Source of the DNA: Protula sp. h YS-2021
Lineage: Eukaryota; Annelida; Polychaeta; Sabellida; Serpulidae
Length of the DNA: 64,000 nt
Direction: 5' to 3'
NCBI GenBank assembly: GCA_949752745.1
Contig: OX457028.1
Span: 20,135,352 to 20,199,351 of the forward strand
A program made the position numbers and the translations under genes. Positions 39,101 to 54,100 of the stretch are shown piece by piece; the stretch's first letter is position 1, and the number at the start of each line of letters is the position of its first letter. Under the pieces are notes generated by a model. That model was given only the letters and a program-made list of their open reading frames with translations, searched no databases and was not told where the DNA came from.

Positions 39101-42100
39101 GCCACGCATACTTTCACACAACCGGGAGTGTATACAGTCAGACTGTACGCCTACAACGCTATCAGCAACGCCGAGTATGAAGTAAGAATGAACAAAATTA
39201 TTTATTTATTTGTTTATATATTTGTGTTATATTTATTCTACATTTTGTTTATTTTTTTTATGGATATGACTTCTGGGCAATTTCCGGTTTGCAATGATGA
39301 AATCTAATGTAGTGAAATAAATGGAAAATATCCGACTTTGTTCATTTATTAAGTTACTCAGTTCTGGAAAACAAAAATGATTTACGACTGGTATTACGTA
39401 CTCGCCTTGGCAAAAAACAGCAAGACATCATAATCCAAGATCCCATTGAGAACTTCGTTCTGACGACAAATTCGACCTTCACCCCGGCTGCCTCGGCCGT
39501 TGGGGAGTTCCTGTTCTTCTTCATGAGAATCAGTCGCGGCACCAACGTGACGTACTTCCTCGACGTAGGGGAGGAGTACGGACAGCATTACACATTCAGC
39601 ATAGACAGGCCGCTGCCGACACCCCAGCGGCTGATGGAGTTCCAAGGTACAGCCAACCCCTTCTGTATATATATATTACAGCCAATCTGTAAAAACCAAC
39701 GAATGTAAGGATTTGCTGACTTTTTCTGTATAATTGTAATTGTAAATCGCTGGAAATGTAGCACATCTACAAATTTTCTAATCAATTAACGATTATACAG
39801 ATTCTATACCGTTTCTTTTTGAAATCTCCGCCATATATCTCTTTCCTTTTCGCTATGTTATTACCTTAATGTTTATGTTTCCCAACTTCTTAATGAATTT
39901 TTAGCCTGTCTCTTGAATATTCTGATAAAAAAATTTCGAATCTCATAATGCCTATTTCTGATGCTGATAACAACACAAGTACATTAGACCCCATTGATAA
40001 AGCGATTGCCACAGCGGAGTCCACCAGTGTATTTTTATTTCATGTTACAAGAGTTTCGAGCGGTAGCGGGACATCCTTATTGGGAGATCGGCAACTACTC
40101 CGTATCGGCCAATGTCAGCAATCTCGTCAGCAATGCGACTGGGCACCTGTTTATTCCCGTGCAGGAGACCATCGAGGGTGAGAGCATTGTGGGTAATGGG
40201 AGTGAGAGAGGAGAGGGGAGAGCAGGGGTGAAACATTTTTTCGTTTGTACTTCCGGTGGTACTGCGTTTGAGTTGTAAATAACGGTTGGAATGCTTTTGT
40301 TCGAACCGAGCACCGTCCGTCTCTGGTTTATCCACCCACTCTGTGAACGATATAAAAATAAAATGTTTTAAATCAGAACATTTTTTTTTTTGGCAGAGAT
40401 GTCCATTGTCCAGCCGTCTGTGATAGAATACGGAGAAGCCGCAACCATTGTTGCCAGCTATTGGGGCGGTTCAAACATCACCTTCACAGCCAGCCTGGAT
40501 GGGTCGGCTATTACCAACTTCACCATAGAATACTCGGATTATGATCCCGGCTATGTACTAATCAATTTATCGGAGGCGGACTTGAGCCATGCTCGTCTCT
40601 ACACGCTGTCAATCACCTACACGAATCTCGTCACGCCCCTCGCCACGGATTATGCCACCCTTATAGTCGATTACAGGTTCGTCACTAGGTGATCATTTAT
40701 GAAACTAGAGAAAAAAGGTTTCTTTTACGCCAAAATTCATGAGTACCATTGGAGGGTGGGGTAGTGGGGGGCTTTATTACCGTAGGCTTTAATGCATCTG
40801 TGTTCGAGAAAGCCCAAGTAAAAATATATTTCAGTAGAATTTTCTGATGTCTTTGAGCTTAGACTAGAGAAGGCCCAGTTGACCACACCCATTATTCTCC
40901 CCGTGTCAGACGTGAGGGCGTATGCCTTCTGTTTTACTATGCCTGCGATGAGTTTATAGAGTTTTTTAAAAGTGAGTCATTTCGTAAAAAAAAAAAATGC
41001 CCAAAAAGTGGACAAAAACCCCGCCAACGCGAACCCTGTTATTATAATGCTAAGGTACGAAATGCCTGGCAGGGTTACGAAGTGTCTTTTGCAAGGATAC
41101 GAAGTAGTAGGGTACGAAAAGGTAAAGGTACGAAGTGTCCAGTTCCCATTTGTATCAGAGACATTCAGGCAAACCTCAACGTTTCCATGTTTCCATATCC
41201 CCCCCCCCTCCTCCTTGCCCCGCAAAAAAAAAAAAAACAAAACAAAAAAAAACGGTTTCATGAATTTTAATAATTTTATTCTTTTGGAGAGATCAGTATA
41301 CTGAAGCATCCTGTCTGTATGATGTGAATCCGGTAAATGCAATATATTGTCGCCTGCCTGTCACTGACACGGCTTTCGATTCTTATGTCATCATGTTGCA
41401 AATTGATAATCGAATCGGTTTGTTCTTGTGCAGCATTCAGGGTGCAACGGACGTGTATGTCTCAGTTTTACTTGTGTTTTTTTTTTTGATTGTTGGTCGT
41501 CGGCTAGGTAGTCGTGGAAAAACAATAATTGCTAAAACTTCACAGTGCCCCATCAATTTTGATGTACATATTTGGTACCTAAATAGCGCGTTTGATATCG
41601 TGTTTCCTTTGCTTCTGAATTTCAAAAATGAGGACGCCATTTGCAATTTTAAAGGTACCTGAGTATTTCTGACAAAAAGTCAAAGCTGTTCATTGGAAAT
41701 GTTAATTGAAAGGTCACGTATAGGATGGATTTTTCACCCGGCGGCCATGTTGGATTTTCATATTTGTTGAACGTTCTCTAGAACGGCTGGTGGACGCCTA
41801 TGATTAGGGAACAGCCTCGTTTAACAGATCGTGTTTTTTGCTGAAAACTTTCATAATAAATTTGTCACATTAAAAGACCAATATTACCATTACTTCTTCA
41901 GTTATTTATGTCAAATTTTTTTTCTGCACAGGAAGATCATTGAGAGCGTCTTACTGTTTCAGTGTTGAGAACTGCGAGATAGAAATGGACCGTCCTTTTG
42001 TGCCAGTGAACGAAGTAGTGACCTTCAACATGAGCATCCAGTGGGGCAGTCGCTTCACGCTGACCATCTCGTTCGGGGACAACACCGCTGACTGGGATAC

Positions 42101-45100
42101 GGGCATCACGTATGACCTGGACGGTCGTGACGTCAGCCACCTACCGGGCGCCAACGCCGATCCGTTCTGGATCACGACGCACACGTATCAGTCGCCTGGG
42201 AACTTCACAGTCACCTACATGTTCAATAACTCGTTCGGTCCGTCGACATACACGCGTCACGTGGTCGTACAACATGGCGTCGCCGACATGACCTTGACGA
42301 CGGATTCCCCGGTTGCCATAAGTACATCTTCCGGTGACCTTCAAATTACTATCACCTACACTGGCCTTCCCGCTGACCTTGCAACTGACCCTTACTATCT
42401 GTACGATTATGGCGATAACCAAAACGACAGTGGTTCCTTACAAATTGCCTCATCACCCTTTACATCCACTCATACATACTTCGATTACGGAACTTTTAAT
42501 TTAACCTTGAATATCTCAAATTTGGTCGGCCATATGTTCTTCATAGAAAGTGTAGACGCGGACATTGAGATAACGGGTTTAGTGATATCGGCATCCCCTT
42601 ATCACTTGAGCAGCGGTGATACGACGAACTTTACTGTAACAATGACGTCAGGCTCACGGATAACCCTGGAGTACGACTTTCAAGATGGCGCCACTGACAG
42701 TCAGACGTATGAAAACGCCATTGAGGTTCGGAGTGTTCTATTTTCTGTCGATTTTTTGAAGCAATGATCGTTTGAACCTATTGAAAACAGAACTTTTGAT
42801 TGAAATAATTGATTTTTTACGTTGAGGACTACATATGTAAACAGTTTGTACGAATCATCGGAAATTAACAATTAGCGTATAGTACTGATTCTATGTAGGC
42901 TTTATGCGTGAGATTACTGTTTCAGACAATGGGTATTACTCATCGGTATACTGTTACTGGCAACCATACTGTTACCGTGCGCGCCACGAATTATGCGTCA
43001 AATGTTACTGTGGAAACGAGTAAGTACACAGCGCGCAGTACTTGATGGTTTCTAATTATGTGAGTATTGTGTAATAAACACTGCTGTAGTAATAGGGTAC
43101 AGTGTTGTTACTGTATGTCTCTCTAATCACCGACATTACCATGGAAACGAATAAGTACACATTGTGCAGTACTGTTACGGTACGTTTGAAGCATGAAGCT
43201 GTTTAGAATATTTTAAAGGCTTACTGTTTTTTTGGCCCTTATTTTACCACTAGCCCAGGACGTGGTGGTACAGCACCCCATCGCTGACGTCACGCTGAGG
43301 TGTGACGAGCCCCAGGCGCTGCTGGAGGAGTCACTGAATTACACTGAGGAGAAGACCTGCCATCTCTTCGTGGAAATCGGCACCCCGCGACCCACCGAGG
43401 TGTATTACGAAGTAGGTGATTGAAAAAAAAAGTTCTCGGGTGAAGGGGGTGGGGGAGGGAGAGGGGAATGGAGGGGAAGGGGTGAGTGAGCGAGAGGGGA
43501 ATGGGGGTGGGGGGAGGGAGAGGGGAACGAGAGGAGGGAGAGGGGAAGGGGGTGAGAGATGGAGAATGAAAGGGGTGAGGGAGGGAGAGGAGAATGGGGG
43601 AGGGTTAGAGGGGAGTGGGAACGAGAGGAGAATGGGGGGAGAGATATAGGAATTCAAAGCACCTGAACGTGGATGTTTCTTTACATCATCATTAATTGTG
43701 TTAACCTGCAACAAACCCTGATAGATAACGATTTTTTAATTTATTTAAGGCTGAATTTGTTTATGCATCAAGAATGCTGTTGTGTCTCATTTTCGAGTTT
43801 TGTTCAGTGGCTGTGGAAACAAAGAAATTTTTTGCGTGTTTGGAAGTTTAGAATGTTGGGGATAAACATATCTGTACTGTGATAACATTTTGTCGGAGCA
43901 GGAGATATACCTTATCTCTGTTTACTGTGCTTATTGTAATTCGATAAACAGACAAGGGCGCGTTGCTCAAAACAAACGTTACGCCTTGAACTGCTTTCCC
44001 TAACCTTTACTATGGAAAACCAGTTCAAAATGTGTTTAGGGTGACGAATTCACATTTTTTTGTTCTCGCTGTGTTCCTAAATTTTTAATTGACTTTGACC
44101 TGGACTTTCTATTTGTAATCAAAGTGAGATTAAAAGCATTTCTTAGTGCAGGCCTTGCTGTGATTGTGCGATCCTGGTGTCAACATTTCGACACTGTTTT
44201 GTTTTCTTTTTTCTTTGTGTTATTCCGTCGGTCAAAATGGGAGCATTCTGTGGGGAAGGGGTTAAAATAAGATCGTGCTCATATTTCCTTTGTGTCTGTG
44301 TGTAGGTTGATTGGGATGATGGAGAAACTGATAGCGAAACTTTGATCGTGGCGGCAGACGCTGATAGCGCCCTGGATACGAGCTCGCACCTGCACATGGT
44401 GACCTTCACCCACCCTTCCGGGTATCGTTCTGCCGGCAACTTCACCGTGGCTGTGCGCCTGCGCAATCTCGTCTCCAACACCGTGGTCTATTTCAACCAC
44501 AGCATCAGAGTGGGGATAGCCGGCGTGTACATCAATGCCTCCTGGACGGAGGGCAACAGCTCCATGGATGGCTTCGGTAACACTGACAGCGCCTTCCGCC
44601 TGTCTGAACCAGTCGTCCTGCGGGCCGGCTATGACTACGGATCACCGACAATGTTTAGTTGGGATTTCGATGACGGCAATGTGCAGAATTCAGGTGCCGA
44701 TCCTGAAATAAGCCACCAGTTTCAAAATCCCGGAACGTACCAAGTTTCCGTCACGGCGTCGCGTGGCAGCGACTCGGAGACAGCGACTCGTGGTATACTC
44801 GTACAACGAGAAGTGCCTTCGTCTCTCCGCATTACAGGGGACTCACCGAGACCGGCCAATAACACAGTCACTTTCCAAATAACCCTTTCCGGTAATGCTG
44901 TCACCGACTTGGGAACTGATGCTTGCTACAAGGTCGATTTCGGGGGCGACGCGGACTCTGATCTCGATCTGTATTTTTTCGGCAATTTGACACAGTGTGG
45001 AGTATCTTTTCCAAATGAGTACATTTCATTATTGAGTATTTTCAACACTCGCGTGGAACAAGTTTCTCTGTCGGACGTGGATTTAGCAACGCATAGTGAC

Positions 45101-48100
45101 GGCAGCCACATTGTCTACACCGTGTCGAACCACTACATGACCGTGGGGACATGGCCAGTGACCGTCACGGGCGTCAACATAGTGTCACAGGAGGAGGCCA
45201 CCTTTAATGCTGTCGTCACGGAGGGACCATGTTATAATCCAAGTGTGGATCTGGACTCAGAAAATCAGTGCACCGCAGGGGTGGATTGTGATCCGGTGCG
45301 CAGTATTTTGACGAAAAAGCGATCCGACGATATCCTTCTAGAAGCCCGAGTTCGTTATAACTGCGAATTGTCTTCTGTAGGTTTTTTTTTTTTTTTTGCT
45401 TTAGTTCTTTTATTTTATTTATTTAGTTTTTGGATAAAGAATTAAGTTACACCCTCTATGCGGAGAACTATAGGGTCAAATAATTTTTTTTTTCTTGAAA
45501 TTAGCAAAATAACTATCAACATTCCGATTTTAAGAATAAATATAAAATCAAAACCAAAAGCTGATATGAAATTAAGGTGTAGCTGGTACGGTAGGAAGCA
45601 ACCAAGTAGTTTTTGATATAGTGCTCTGATGTAAGCATTTTTACTTGTTCTATTGATATATGTAAAAAAAAAAGCTGTAGAAAAGTTTGCGTCGCGATAA
45701 TACAATAGAAATAGATTTGTTTCCGCCTTATTTATCGGGGTTGTTTTGTTCCTTTCAGAGCGCTAGCTTTGTGTGGAGTGCTGCATTGGTGGATGAGAGC
45801 AGTGGAGCGGAAACCGACGTTAATTTATCGGTGCAACCAAATACCCTCGAGGGCTCGTCCCTTCGACAGCTGTTTCTCTACCCAAGGTTTGTGCTGCGGA
45901 TACATTGTATGACACCCCCCCCGCCCCCCACCCCGAACCCCATACGCTGGATCGGTTTACTGTATCGATCTCTGAATCGTTTTCCTTGGGCACACTGTTT
46001 ATGTGTGTTTCCAGTAGCTCAGATAGGAATTACAATTGTAACTAAACTAAGACTCGGTCACTGCTGGTTTCAAACTTGTATGGAAAAAGATTTTTTCAGA
46101 TAGAGAACAATATGAAGCGATCTCAAATCTGTTAAGTCGCAAATACTGAGCCTGAGGGTCAGATAGATTTGTCCGTGGACTTTTGGCCGGCTAACTCCAA
46201 ATTGATAGGTGACCGACGCAGTGTTAGTTGCCCGGTGTTTGTTACAAAATTAACTGGTCGGCACATAAAAAAGACTCAAGAAATGGGTGTCTTAGGTACA
46301 CGCGGTGTTTTTTTTTTCAGTTTTAAGTTGGATTGACTTAAAATTTGAAGTTGTATTGAAAATAGATTAGATTCCTGCAGTATGCTGATATACCGATACT
46401 CACCCAGTGGTATGTTCCTGTAGTGTTCCGGGGGTATGCTCGTATTCTCTTACAGTACTCTCCCGGTGGTGTAGGCATCTACTGTTCCATTGTTCAGTGG
46501 CCAAAGGGTGTCCCATTTGCTTTCCTGATTGCCAGTACGCATGTTAAAAAACAGTAGCAATTTTCATGTGCGTGTTTGATATCATCATAACAACATACCT
46601 GAGCGACAGAAAACAGCTTTAAGGAATGCAAAAATGTCTGATTTATAAAAGATTGCAAGTGTACAAGACTCGTCAAATAAAATTAAAACAGATACTGACG
46701 TTTGGATCGCAGTTTCCCTCTCAGCCTTGCGTACCGTTCGCACTCGCCTTTCGGGCTAGTATTGCAATGCTACAGATCGCGGGAAGTTTTTTTCGGATCA
46801 GTCCTGCCGCTCGTATGGTTTTATCCTTACATTCACTGATATAATTATTGCGCATGTTTGTGTTTCAGGTCACTGCCGTATGGTCTGGTCAGAATTTATC
46901 TGAACGTCTCCATGGTTGGAATCAATAATGTGTTCAATAAAAGTAGCATCGATCTTTATATAACGCAATCGGAGCTTGGCGGAGAAATAGCTGGTAAGCA
47001 CGCATTGGTAGGGAGGTGGTGGGGGTGTCTAAAAGGTCGAATGTTTACGTACGTTCTTTATGGAGGCGATCCCTTGATTGCTATATATTTTACTTGTTTT
47101 TATTCTGTCTATAGTATGCTACTGTATATGCTTCTCCAAGGTTAGAATAACAAATTCAAATCTATCCACCAGGTGGCGTAACGGTGTCTAGACAGTGGAA
47201 CACGACCATTATGATCGATGCCCGGTCTCTCCTGAACGACCCTGATGCGGAGAGTGGTGATTACTCGGGGGTCACTTGGACGTAAGTGTGTGTGTTTGCC
47301 CCTCTTTAGCCACTTTTTGTTTCGCACAAAATTACACGTTTATTTTGTTTTGTTTTTTTTGTTTTGCCGAAGAAAAGGTGGTCCACACCATATCATGGCC
47401 GGGTGTTATAATCTAACGCGAAAATCGTTCAATCAATCAATCAGTCATCGGGAATTTAAAAAACACTGATAGCAGGAAATGATGTGAACAACGTGCTATA
47501 ATGTTATTTATTAACACCCTTACAAGTCTTGGATACATCCTAAGTATATGTTTGCAGGTGGTATTGCAAACGGAGCTGTGAAAGTTGGCCCAGCTTTGAC
47601 GTCAACTACGTCATTACCGACACGTCATTCACATCATGCGATGACCCCAGCGGCCCTGGCGATCAAGGCTGCCTGTGGAACGACGGGGTTAATGGACCAA
47701 TTCGTAAGATTTTATTTGAGAACATCAACTGAGACAGATATTGCTGAAAAAGTCAATTATTTGAGATTTATGTTGCAATTTATATGGTGACTAAGCTCTG
47801 TTTACACACTATAAAAGTTCTGGAGTAAAATTGCTTACTTGACATTAGAGGTTCTGTTTACGAGTAGACAAGACAAACTGTAGAGCGCTTTCACCCGGGA
47901 TTTATATCTACAGTCGTATAATTTGCCGTATAGTTTGGTTGTATGTAAACACAAACATATCGCAAACAGGCCATTTCTGCGGGTCGCCACGTGTGCCTGC
48001 TTTACGCAGTTCCATAGAATATGGTGTTGGACATTTTTCTCTTTTACTTCTTCTATTTTATTTTATCGTATTTATTTATTTTATTTTATTTTATTTTTTT

Positions 48101-51100
48101 TGGGGGGGGGGGGAAGGTGGTTTTTATATAATTCAGTGCAGGCTTAGGATGGGCAATACAACAAATATTTTTTGATTCCCTATGGCAAAAATATTCCAGA
48201 AGAAAACAAACAATATTTGTAGGACATTCAATATTCCAGATCTGACGGATAATTGGCTGAATTTCTCAGCCGAGCTCTAGACGTGGATCATGTGAAATTA
48301 ACTATAAGACAGGCAGGTTTATACCAGGGCTGAGAAATTGATCCAGATTATTCAAGTTATTGCTGTTTCCCCGTGTGTTTTGAAAGAACCCCTGGTGGGT
48401 GGAGACGATGGTGAGTTCACGCTTGACACGTATAACGTCAGAGAGGCGGACACAATCAACGTCAGGGTGGTCGTCACCAAGGATACGCGCATGGTCGTGT
48501 TGCGTCAGACCATCGAGATCGTGGAGGGAGACCCGCCAAATATTAGAATTGTGTAAGTCCCTAGAAAAACGTTAACCAGTCAGTACAGATTTACGAAGTA
48601 AATACAACTGTCCAATTTGCTTCATTGGATCGTTTGTTTAGTTTAGAACAAGAGCTGAATTCTGAAAATGGTCGTGCCTGAGCGAAATGGTCTATTTAGT
48701 TAGGTTCACGTCTTCCAAACTGGAATAATTTTTATGTTCCAAGTTTGAAGAAATTGTAATTCATTCCACGCTCTCGTTGCGTGTTGTAGTGCAGATGACA
48801 GTATGCACGAAAAGTATACTTTGATCTGTTTTTCGTCAGGTGCCGTACGAACTGCGAGACTATCGTGAACCCGACGGCCCGCTACTCGATGGAGAGTAGT
48901 ATCAGCGGCTGGCGTGTCGGCATGCAGTTCAACTACTCGTGAGGGCCATTCGGTTTTTGTTATTTTTTTGTAGCCCAGAATGTTAACTGAGAAAGCGTCG
49001 GGACTTCTGAGCAGTCATCACTATCGTACTCTTACTGTTCTAAGCAATAAATTCCATGATTGCTATTAATTTAATATAAGGTTCGCATTTTTTTTTTTGA
49101 AAGTGTCTGAAAAAATAGCATTTTTTTCGCGCTCGTCAACAACTTATTTTCCGAAAGTGGTAACTCGTGTTCATGGACTTGTGTGCATCAATCCTAAGTT
49201 ATGTCTTGTAGACCCAAGGGAGACCAAAATCTACTCAAAGTGCAATTACGTAGGAATAGTGTCGCCTGAACACAACTTATTGTGTGCAATTTCCGTCTGA
49301 TTAAGAACGGTTTAATCGAGTACGTCACGTAACAGCGACTGGCTTTAATCGTCTAATTCTTGTGGTGGTATTATAATTTACACTGCTTCCAAAAACCTCT
49401 GCATGAAGAAAGTACTGAGATTTTAACTTCCACTCATATAGAAATGCCTCCAGCAGCTGTATTCACAAAAGTTGACTGTACTACCGTAAACCTAGTTCAG
49501 TCGTTCTATCTGTATGACGCAAACAATTGTCATATGGACCTGTTTTGTTAAGCGGAACAAATTTAATAATCTACTTTTGGATATCTTGGTTGCTAATGGT
49601 GCAGTTAACAGAATCAATTAACTTTTGTGAATTCGGCCGCTGCTCTTCAAGCCACCTTTATGTTGTGATCCGAGAACGTGGATGCTGCCTGTCATGTAGT
49701 TAACATGGGAGTGGGTTTATTTATTCAGATATACGATGGTGCTGCCGGGCTAGAAAACAAATCAGTTACATTCATGCGCTGTTTCGTGTTTTAGTTGGTC
49801 GCTGTACCAGATCCCTAATGCGAACGTCGAGGATGAGAGTTACGGCCAGCACCTTGTAGAAGCCGTTCAATGGACGGGGTACGCCTCCACGGGGGTTCAC
49901 AGGGCCAATCTAGCCATCGATTCTGGTCTCTTCACCGCCTTCCCCAAGCACAACTTCACGTATAGACTCCAAGTGGAGGCCCAGCGCCTGGGTTCTGAAA
50001 CTTCCGGTAAACATGCCTGACACTTCCAGTAACATGTCTGACTCTTATGTTGAACATGTTTGACACTTCCGGTAAACATGCCTGATACATCCATATCTCA
50101 CACTTCCGTTGAACAGCTTTATACTTCCAATAAACATGTTTGACACTTCTCGTAAACAAGTCTGACACTTCTAGTAAACATGCCCAATACTTCTGATAAA
50201 TATGTCTCATTATGACGGTAAAAAATGTGGTTGCTGAAAAAAAACTTGGTGTTGCTGTGCCATATGGTGCATGACAGCAATTGCCGAATAAAACATAAAA
50301 AGGAGTGGTTGATATATAGCAGCAACTCCGTCGAGGGTAGGCACTTGGCCAATGAGCACAAGGCGCGACCCACAGCGGCATGGCGAAATGTTCACTGTCG
50401 ACAGCCTAGGGTGGCGAATGTTTACGAATCACGCGCCGAGTTTAGAGGGTTGTTTCAACCAATCACAAGCCAGGGAAAAAATTCGCTGTCTTTTGGTTGG
50501 GCAGAGACACTTACCATAAAGCATACGACCGCGACCGTTTTAAACGAAAATAAACGTTATTTTATTCATTGTAAAATATATAAATAATAACTTTTTAAGT
50601 CTTGTAGATTAGATATTTTGTGAAAGTAATAATATGTTAAAAGTTTTGGAATTTCTTTTGGGTAATCAAACGTGAATTACTAACATTTAAAAGAATAACT
50701 AAATATGAATTCATAATGCAAAGATTTAATTTTATTTTTTTGCCAAAGGATGATAGAGTTTTGAATAGCAAATAGCATGAAATTATTTACTCTTTGTATC
50801 ATAATTAGAATGAAACATTGTGAACTTACGACTGTGATCAACAGTTAATTTTCCTCATATTCATATATTTGACCTGTGTAACATAACGGGAATATTGCAG
50901 TGATAATTACTGTTTTATCCAGTGTTACTGTCACGTGACATGGCACAGCGTCTTGTTCTGGAAGTACATGGCTCGCCATACGTCATAAGTAGGCTTTTTG
51001 TTTTCTGTGCGCCAGGGCGTAGTGTGCGTGACTTCACCATCAACGACGCGCCCACGGCCGGCGAGTGTGATGTGTGGCCGTCCAGTGGTTTCGCGTTTGC

Positions 51101-54100
51101 CACGAGATTTAACGTGAACTGCAGTACTGACTTCCAAGACGATGAACTGCCATTGTCATACAAGGTCGGCCATAGGCAAATTGGTCAGGAACAAATCACA
51201 TGGATTTTTTCAGGTAAAACCAAGTAATTAATCCGGCAATTATTTAGCAGATACCGATTGGTTTGAGACGAACGCGAAGTAAATATCTACTTAATTCAAA
51301 ATAAGTCAGCACCTGGTGTATTAGATCTTGATCTTGGATGCAGGAAGCAGCTTGCCTATGGGTGAGGGCAAATTTCTGCCGCCAGGGAGCGCTGCGTACG
51401 GCTACATGCTTCCGGTCGTGGTTAGAGTGACGGACCGCATAGGCTCCGAGACGTCACTGTGGATGAACGTCACGGTAAGGCGACATTATGCGAGTGACGA
51501 TACACGCTCTGGCGTATGACTGGCTCCGCTTTGGCTGCTGGGGATTGGCGACGAATATGTCGGAGAAATGCCTCCCCCCTACTTCTCCGCCCCCCCCCCC
51601 CCCACCCCTTAATGAAACACAAGATTCATGGAGGGAGAGATATAAATAGGGATTGGTGTTTTGTCTGAAAAGTAAAGGGGGGGGGGGCGGGTGTGGGTGA
51701 TACCACAAAAACGTTTTGTGGTACATGAATTTAGATACTAGATAGGCAATGCTGTCGATCCAAGGCAAAACACAAGTAGTGATGTAGTATCATTTTACCA
51801 CAGCCACTGTGATTAAGTTACATACAAAAAGACATTAAAAATGTTCACTTGACAAAATTAACATCATGCACAAACGTCACAACGCCCTAGCAGTTCGTCG
51901 CAACACGAAAAAGTTGGGTACCACCATGGAAGACTGTTAGCTCATTTGGTTTGACCCAGTACCCCCCCCCCCCCCCCCACTCCATCCCCAAGGTCCTGGG
52001 TTCGAATCTAGCCAGGGGTAGTAAGCAGGCTATTTATCTTCGCTCCCATTGGCTCAGCTAGGCGGAGGGAGGGGTTAAGATCACCTATCTCGAAATTCAA
52101 AATTTTAATATTTTGACCATCCCTTTAAAAATTGCTTCAATGGAAAGTTTCCTTTTCTAATGTTTTTCAATATATTTGTGTAAACAAAAGGTTAACCCGC
52201 CTACTGCGGCGGCGACAAGGTCCATCGTACAGAACATCACGTCGGAGAACTTCGATAGCCTGCTGGAGGCTGATACGGATGAGGAAAGGCTTGTCACAAT
52301 AGGAGTCTACTGCTCCGTACTCAACTACGAGAGTGACCTGTCGACGGGCGAGAGCCAAGCACGTGAGTCTCGGGGTGATGGAGGGGGTGGGGTGGGGGGA
52401 AGGGAGATACGGATGGGAGATACGGAAGGTAACCAAATGCAGGTATGATGAGTTGGCAGGTATGGTGAGTTGGCAAGTATGGAGGGTTGGCAGGTATGGA
52501 GAGTTGAAAGGTATGGTGAGTTGACAGGTATGGCAAGTTGCAAGTATGATGAGTTGGCAGGTGTGGGTGAGTTGACAGGTATGGAGAGTTGGCGGATGTG
52601 GGTGAGTTGACAGCTATGGTGAGTTGACAGGTGTGGTGAGTTGACAGATATGGTGATTTGGCAGGTGTGGTGAGTAGGCAGGTGTGGTGAGTTGGCAGGT
52701 GTGGCGAGTTGCAGGTGTGGTGAGTTGGCGAGTATGGTGAGTTGGAAGGTATGGTGAGTTGGCAGGTATGGTAATTTGGCAGGTTTGGCCAGTGGGCTGG
52801 TATGGCGAGATATCTGTAAGCCGTCTCAATAACAACCCGTTGTACCCATCTATATATCGTACACTTTTAGAGAGTTTTGGTTTCCCGGGTTACTCTCGGT
52901 TGCCAGATTTTATGCGGTTCGATATGTGCAGTAGTTTACTTTTCTTTTTTATTCCCCACAGGTGGGGACTATATGCGATCCACCGTGTGTCGGTCTGTCA
53001 TCAACAGCTTGTTAATACGATAACTTAAAAACTGCTGCAAGGATTTTAATGAAACTTGGAATGTAGCTTCTATGGGAACTAACACAGATCGGTATTGTAA
53101 ACGGGCCAGGTTCGCCCAAGGAAAATGCACCAGCTGGAATTTCAGCTCTTGATTGACTATTGATGGCCGTGTTTAACTGATGGGGGCCTGTGGGGAACAT
53201 GTGTGCACACTGCTCTAGTTTTTTTATGTAATTGTCAGTCTTGGAGAGCTGGAGGGAGCAGCTAAATGATCCGACTCTATCGGACGAGGAGAGGGAAGCT
53301 ATCCAGGCTAATATCGATGCCGAGATGGAAAGACAAGAGCAGGCCGCCCAGACGGTACGTCGCTCGCACTGGTCTAACTCACTGAATTCAGGGAATTGAT
53401 TTAAAATTGACGGGGGCCAGATAAACAGTGAGTTGGCATGCTGTTACTGCGAAGGGAAACCTAGAAAAAGTAAAGAAGTAATTGCAGACAGAAATAACAT
53501 TTTGAAATATAATTGATTAACGTATTGTCATGGGGCTATTCCCATACATGGCTGGGGTTGTAAAGCACGAAAGACACCCTTGGAATTTCTACTACTCTAG
53601 TGAGCGTAAAACGATCATTTGCTATTTTAAGTTCTCAAATTGTCGATTCTTTTTCGTTTTTAAACGCAGAAAAATCCTGATCTTCTCTTTTTTTTTTTTT
53701 TTTAGTTTGCAAATTGATGATCTTTTCGCTTTTTGCTAGGAAATTTGCGACAATTTCGACTTGACGCGTAAAAAGTGCGATCTTTTCGCTTCTCAAATGT
53801 CTCTTTCCATGGCTAAATGTGCGACATATATACTAAGAACTTAGACTAAGAATTCCTAAATAATCACACTGATACAGGGCTGGAAATTAGCGGGGGGCCT
53901 AAGGCCATCTGATTTTGGTTCGAGCTGTTGCGTCCCAGGCTGCGGTGCTCGGAGGTTCCCTGGAAATTGTCCCGAGTACATGCTTGTGTATATCACGTCT
54001 CCACTTTTCGCTTGGGACCCCTGGATCTGTTTCCAGGTCTGCTGATAATAAATAAACCAGTATACCTTATAGATATGTTCGTATTATTTTGTATCAGGCG

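Noticed and set aside
43416..43649. Glycine/arginine-rich ORF
   Set aside because: Composition artefact of the purine tract inside intron 16.
51935..52025. Functional tRNA gene
   Set aside because: A- and B-box-like words exist, but a poly-C run replaces the anticodon arm and no cloverleaf can be drawn. SINE head is more likely.
53877..53900. Second hAT-like end (CAGGGCTGGAAATTAGCG)
   Set aside because: Only one end is visible and no 8-base duplication or partner end was found before exon 29.
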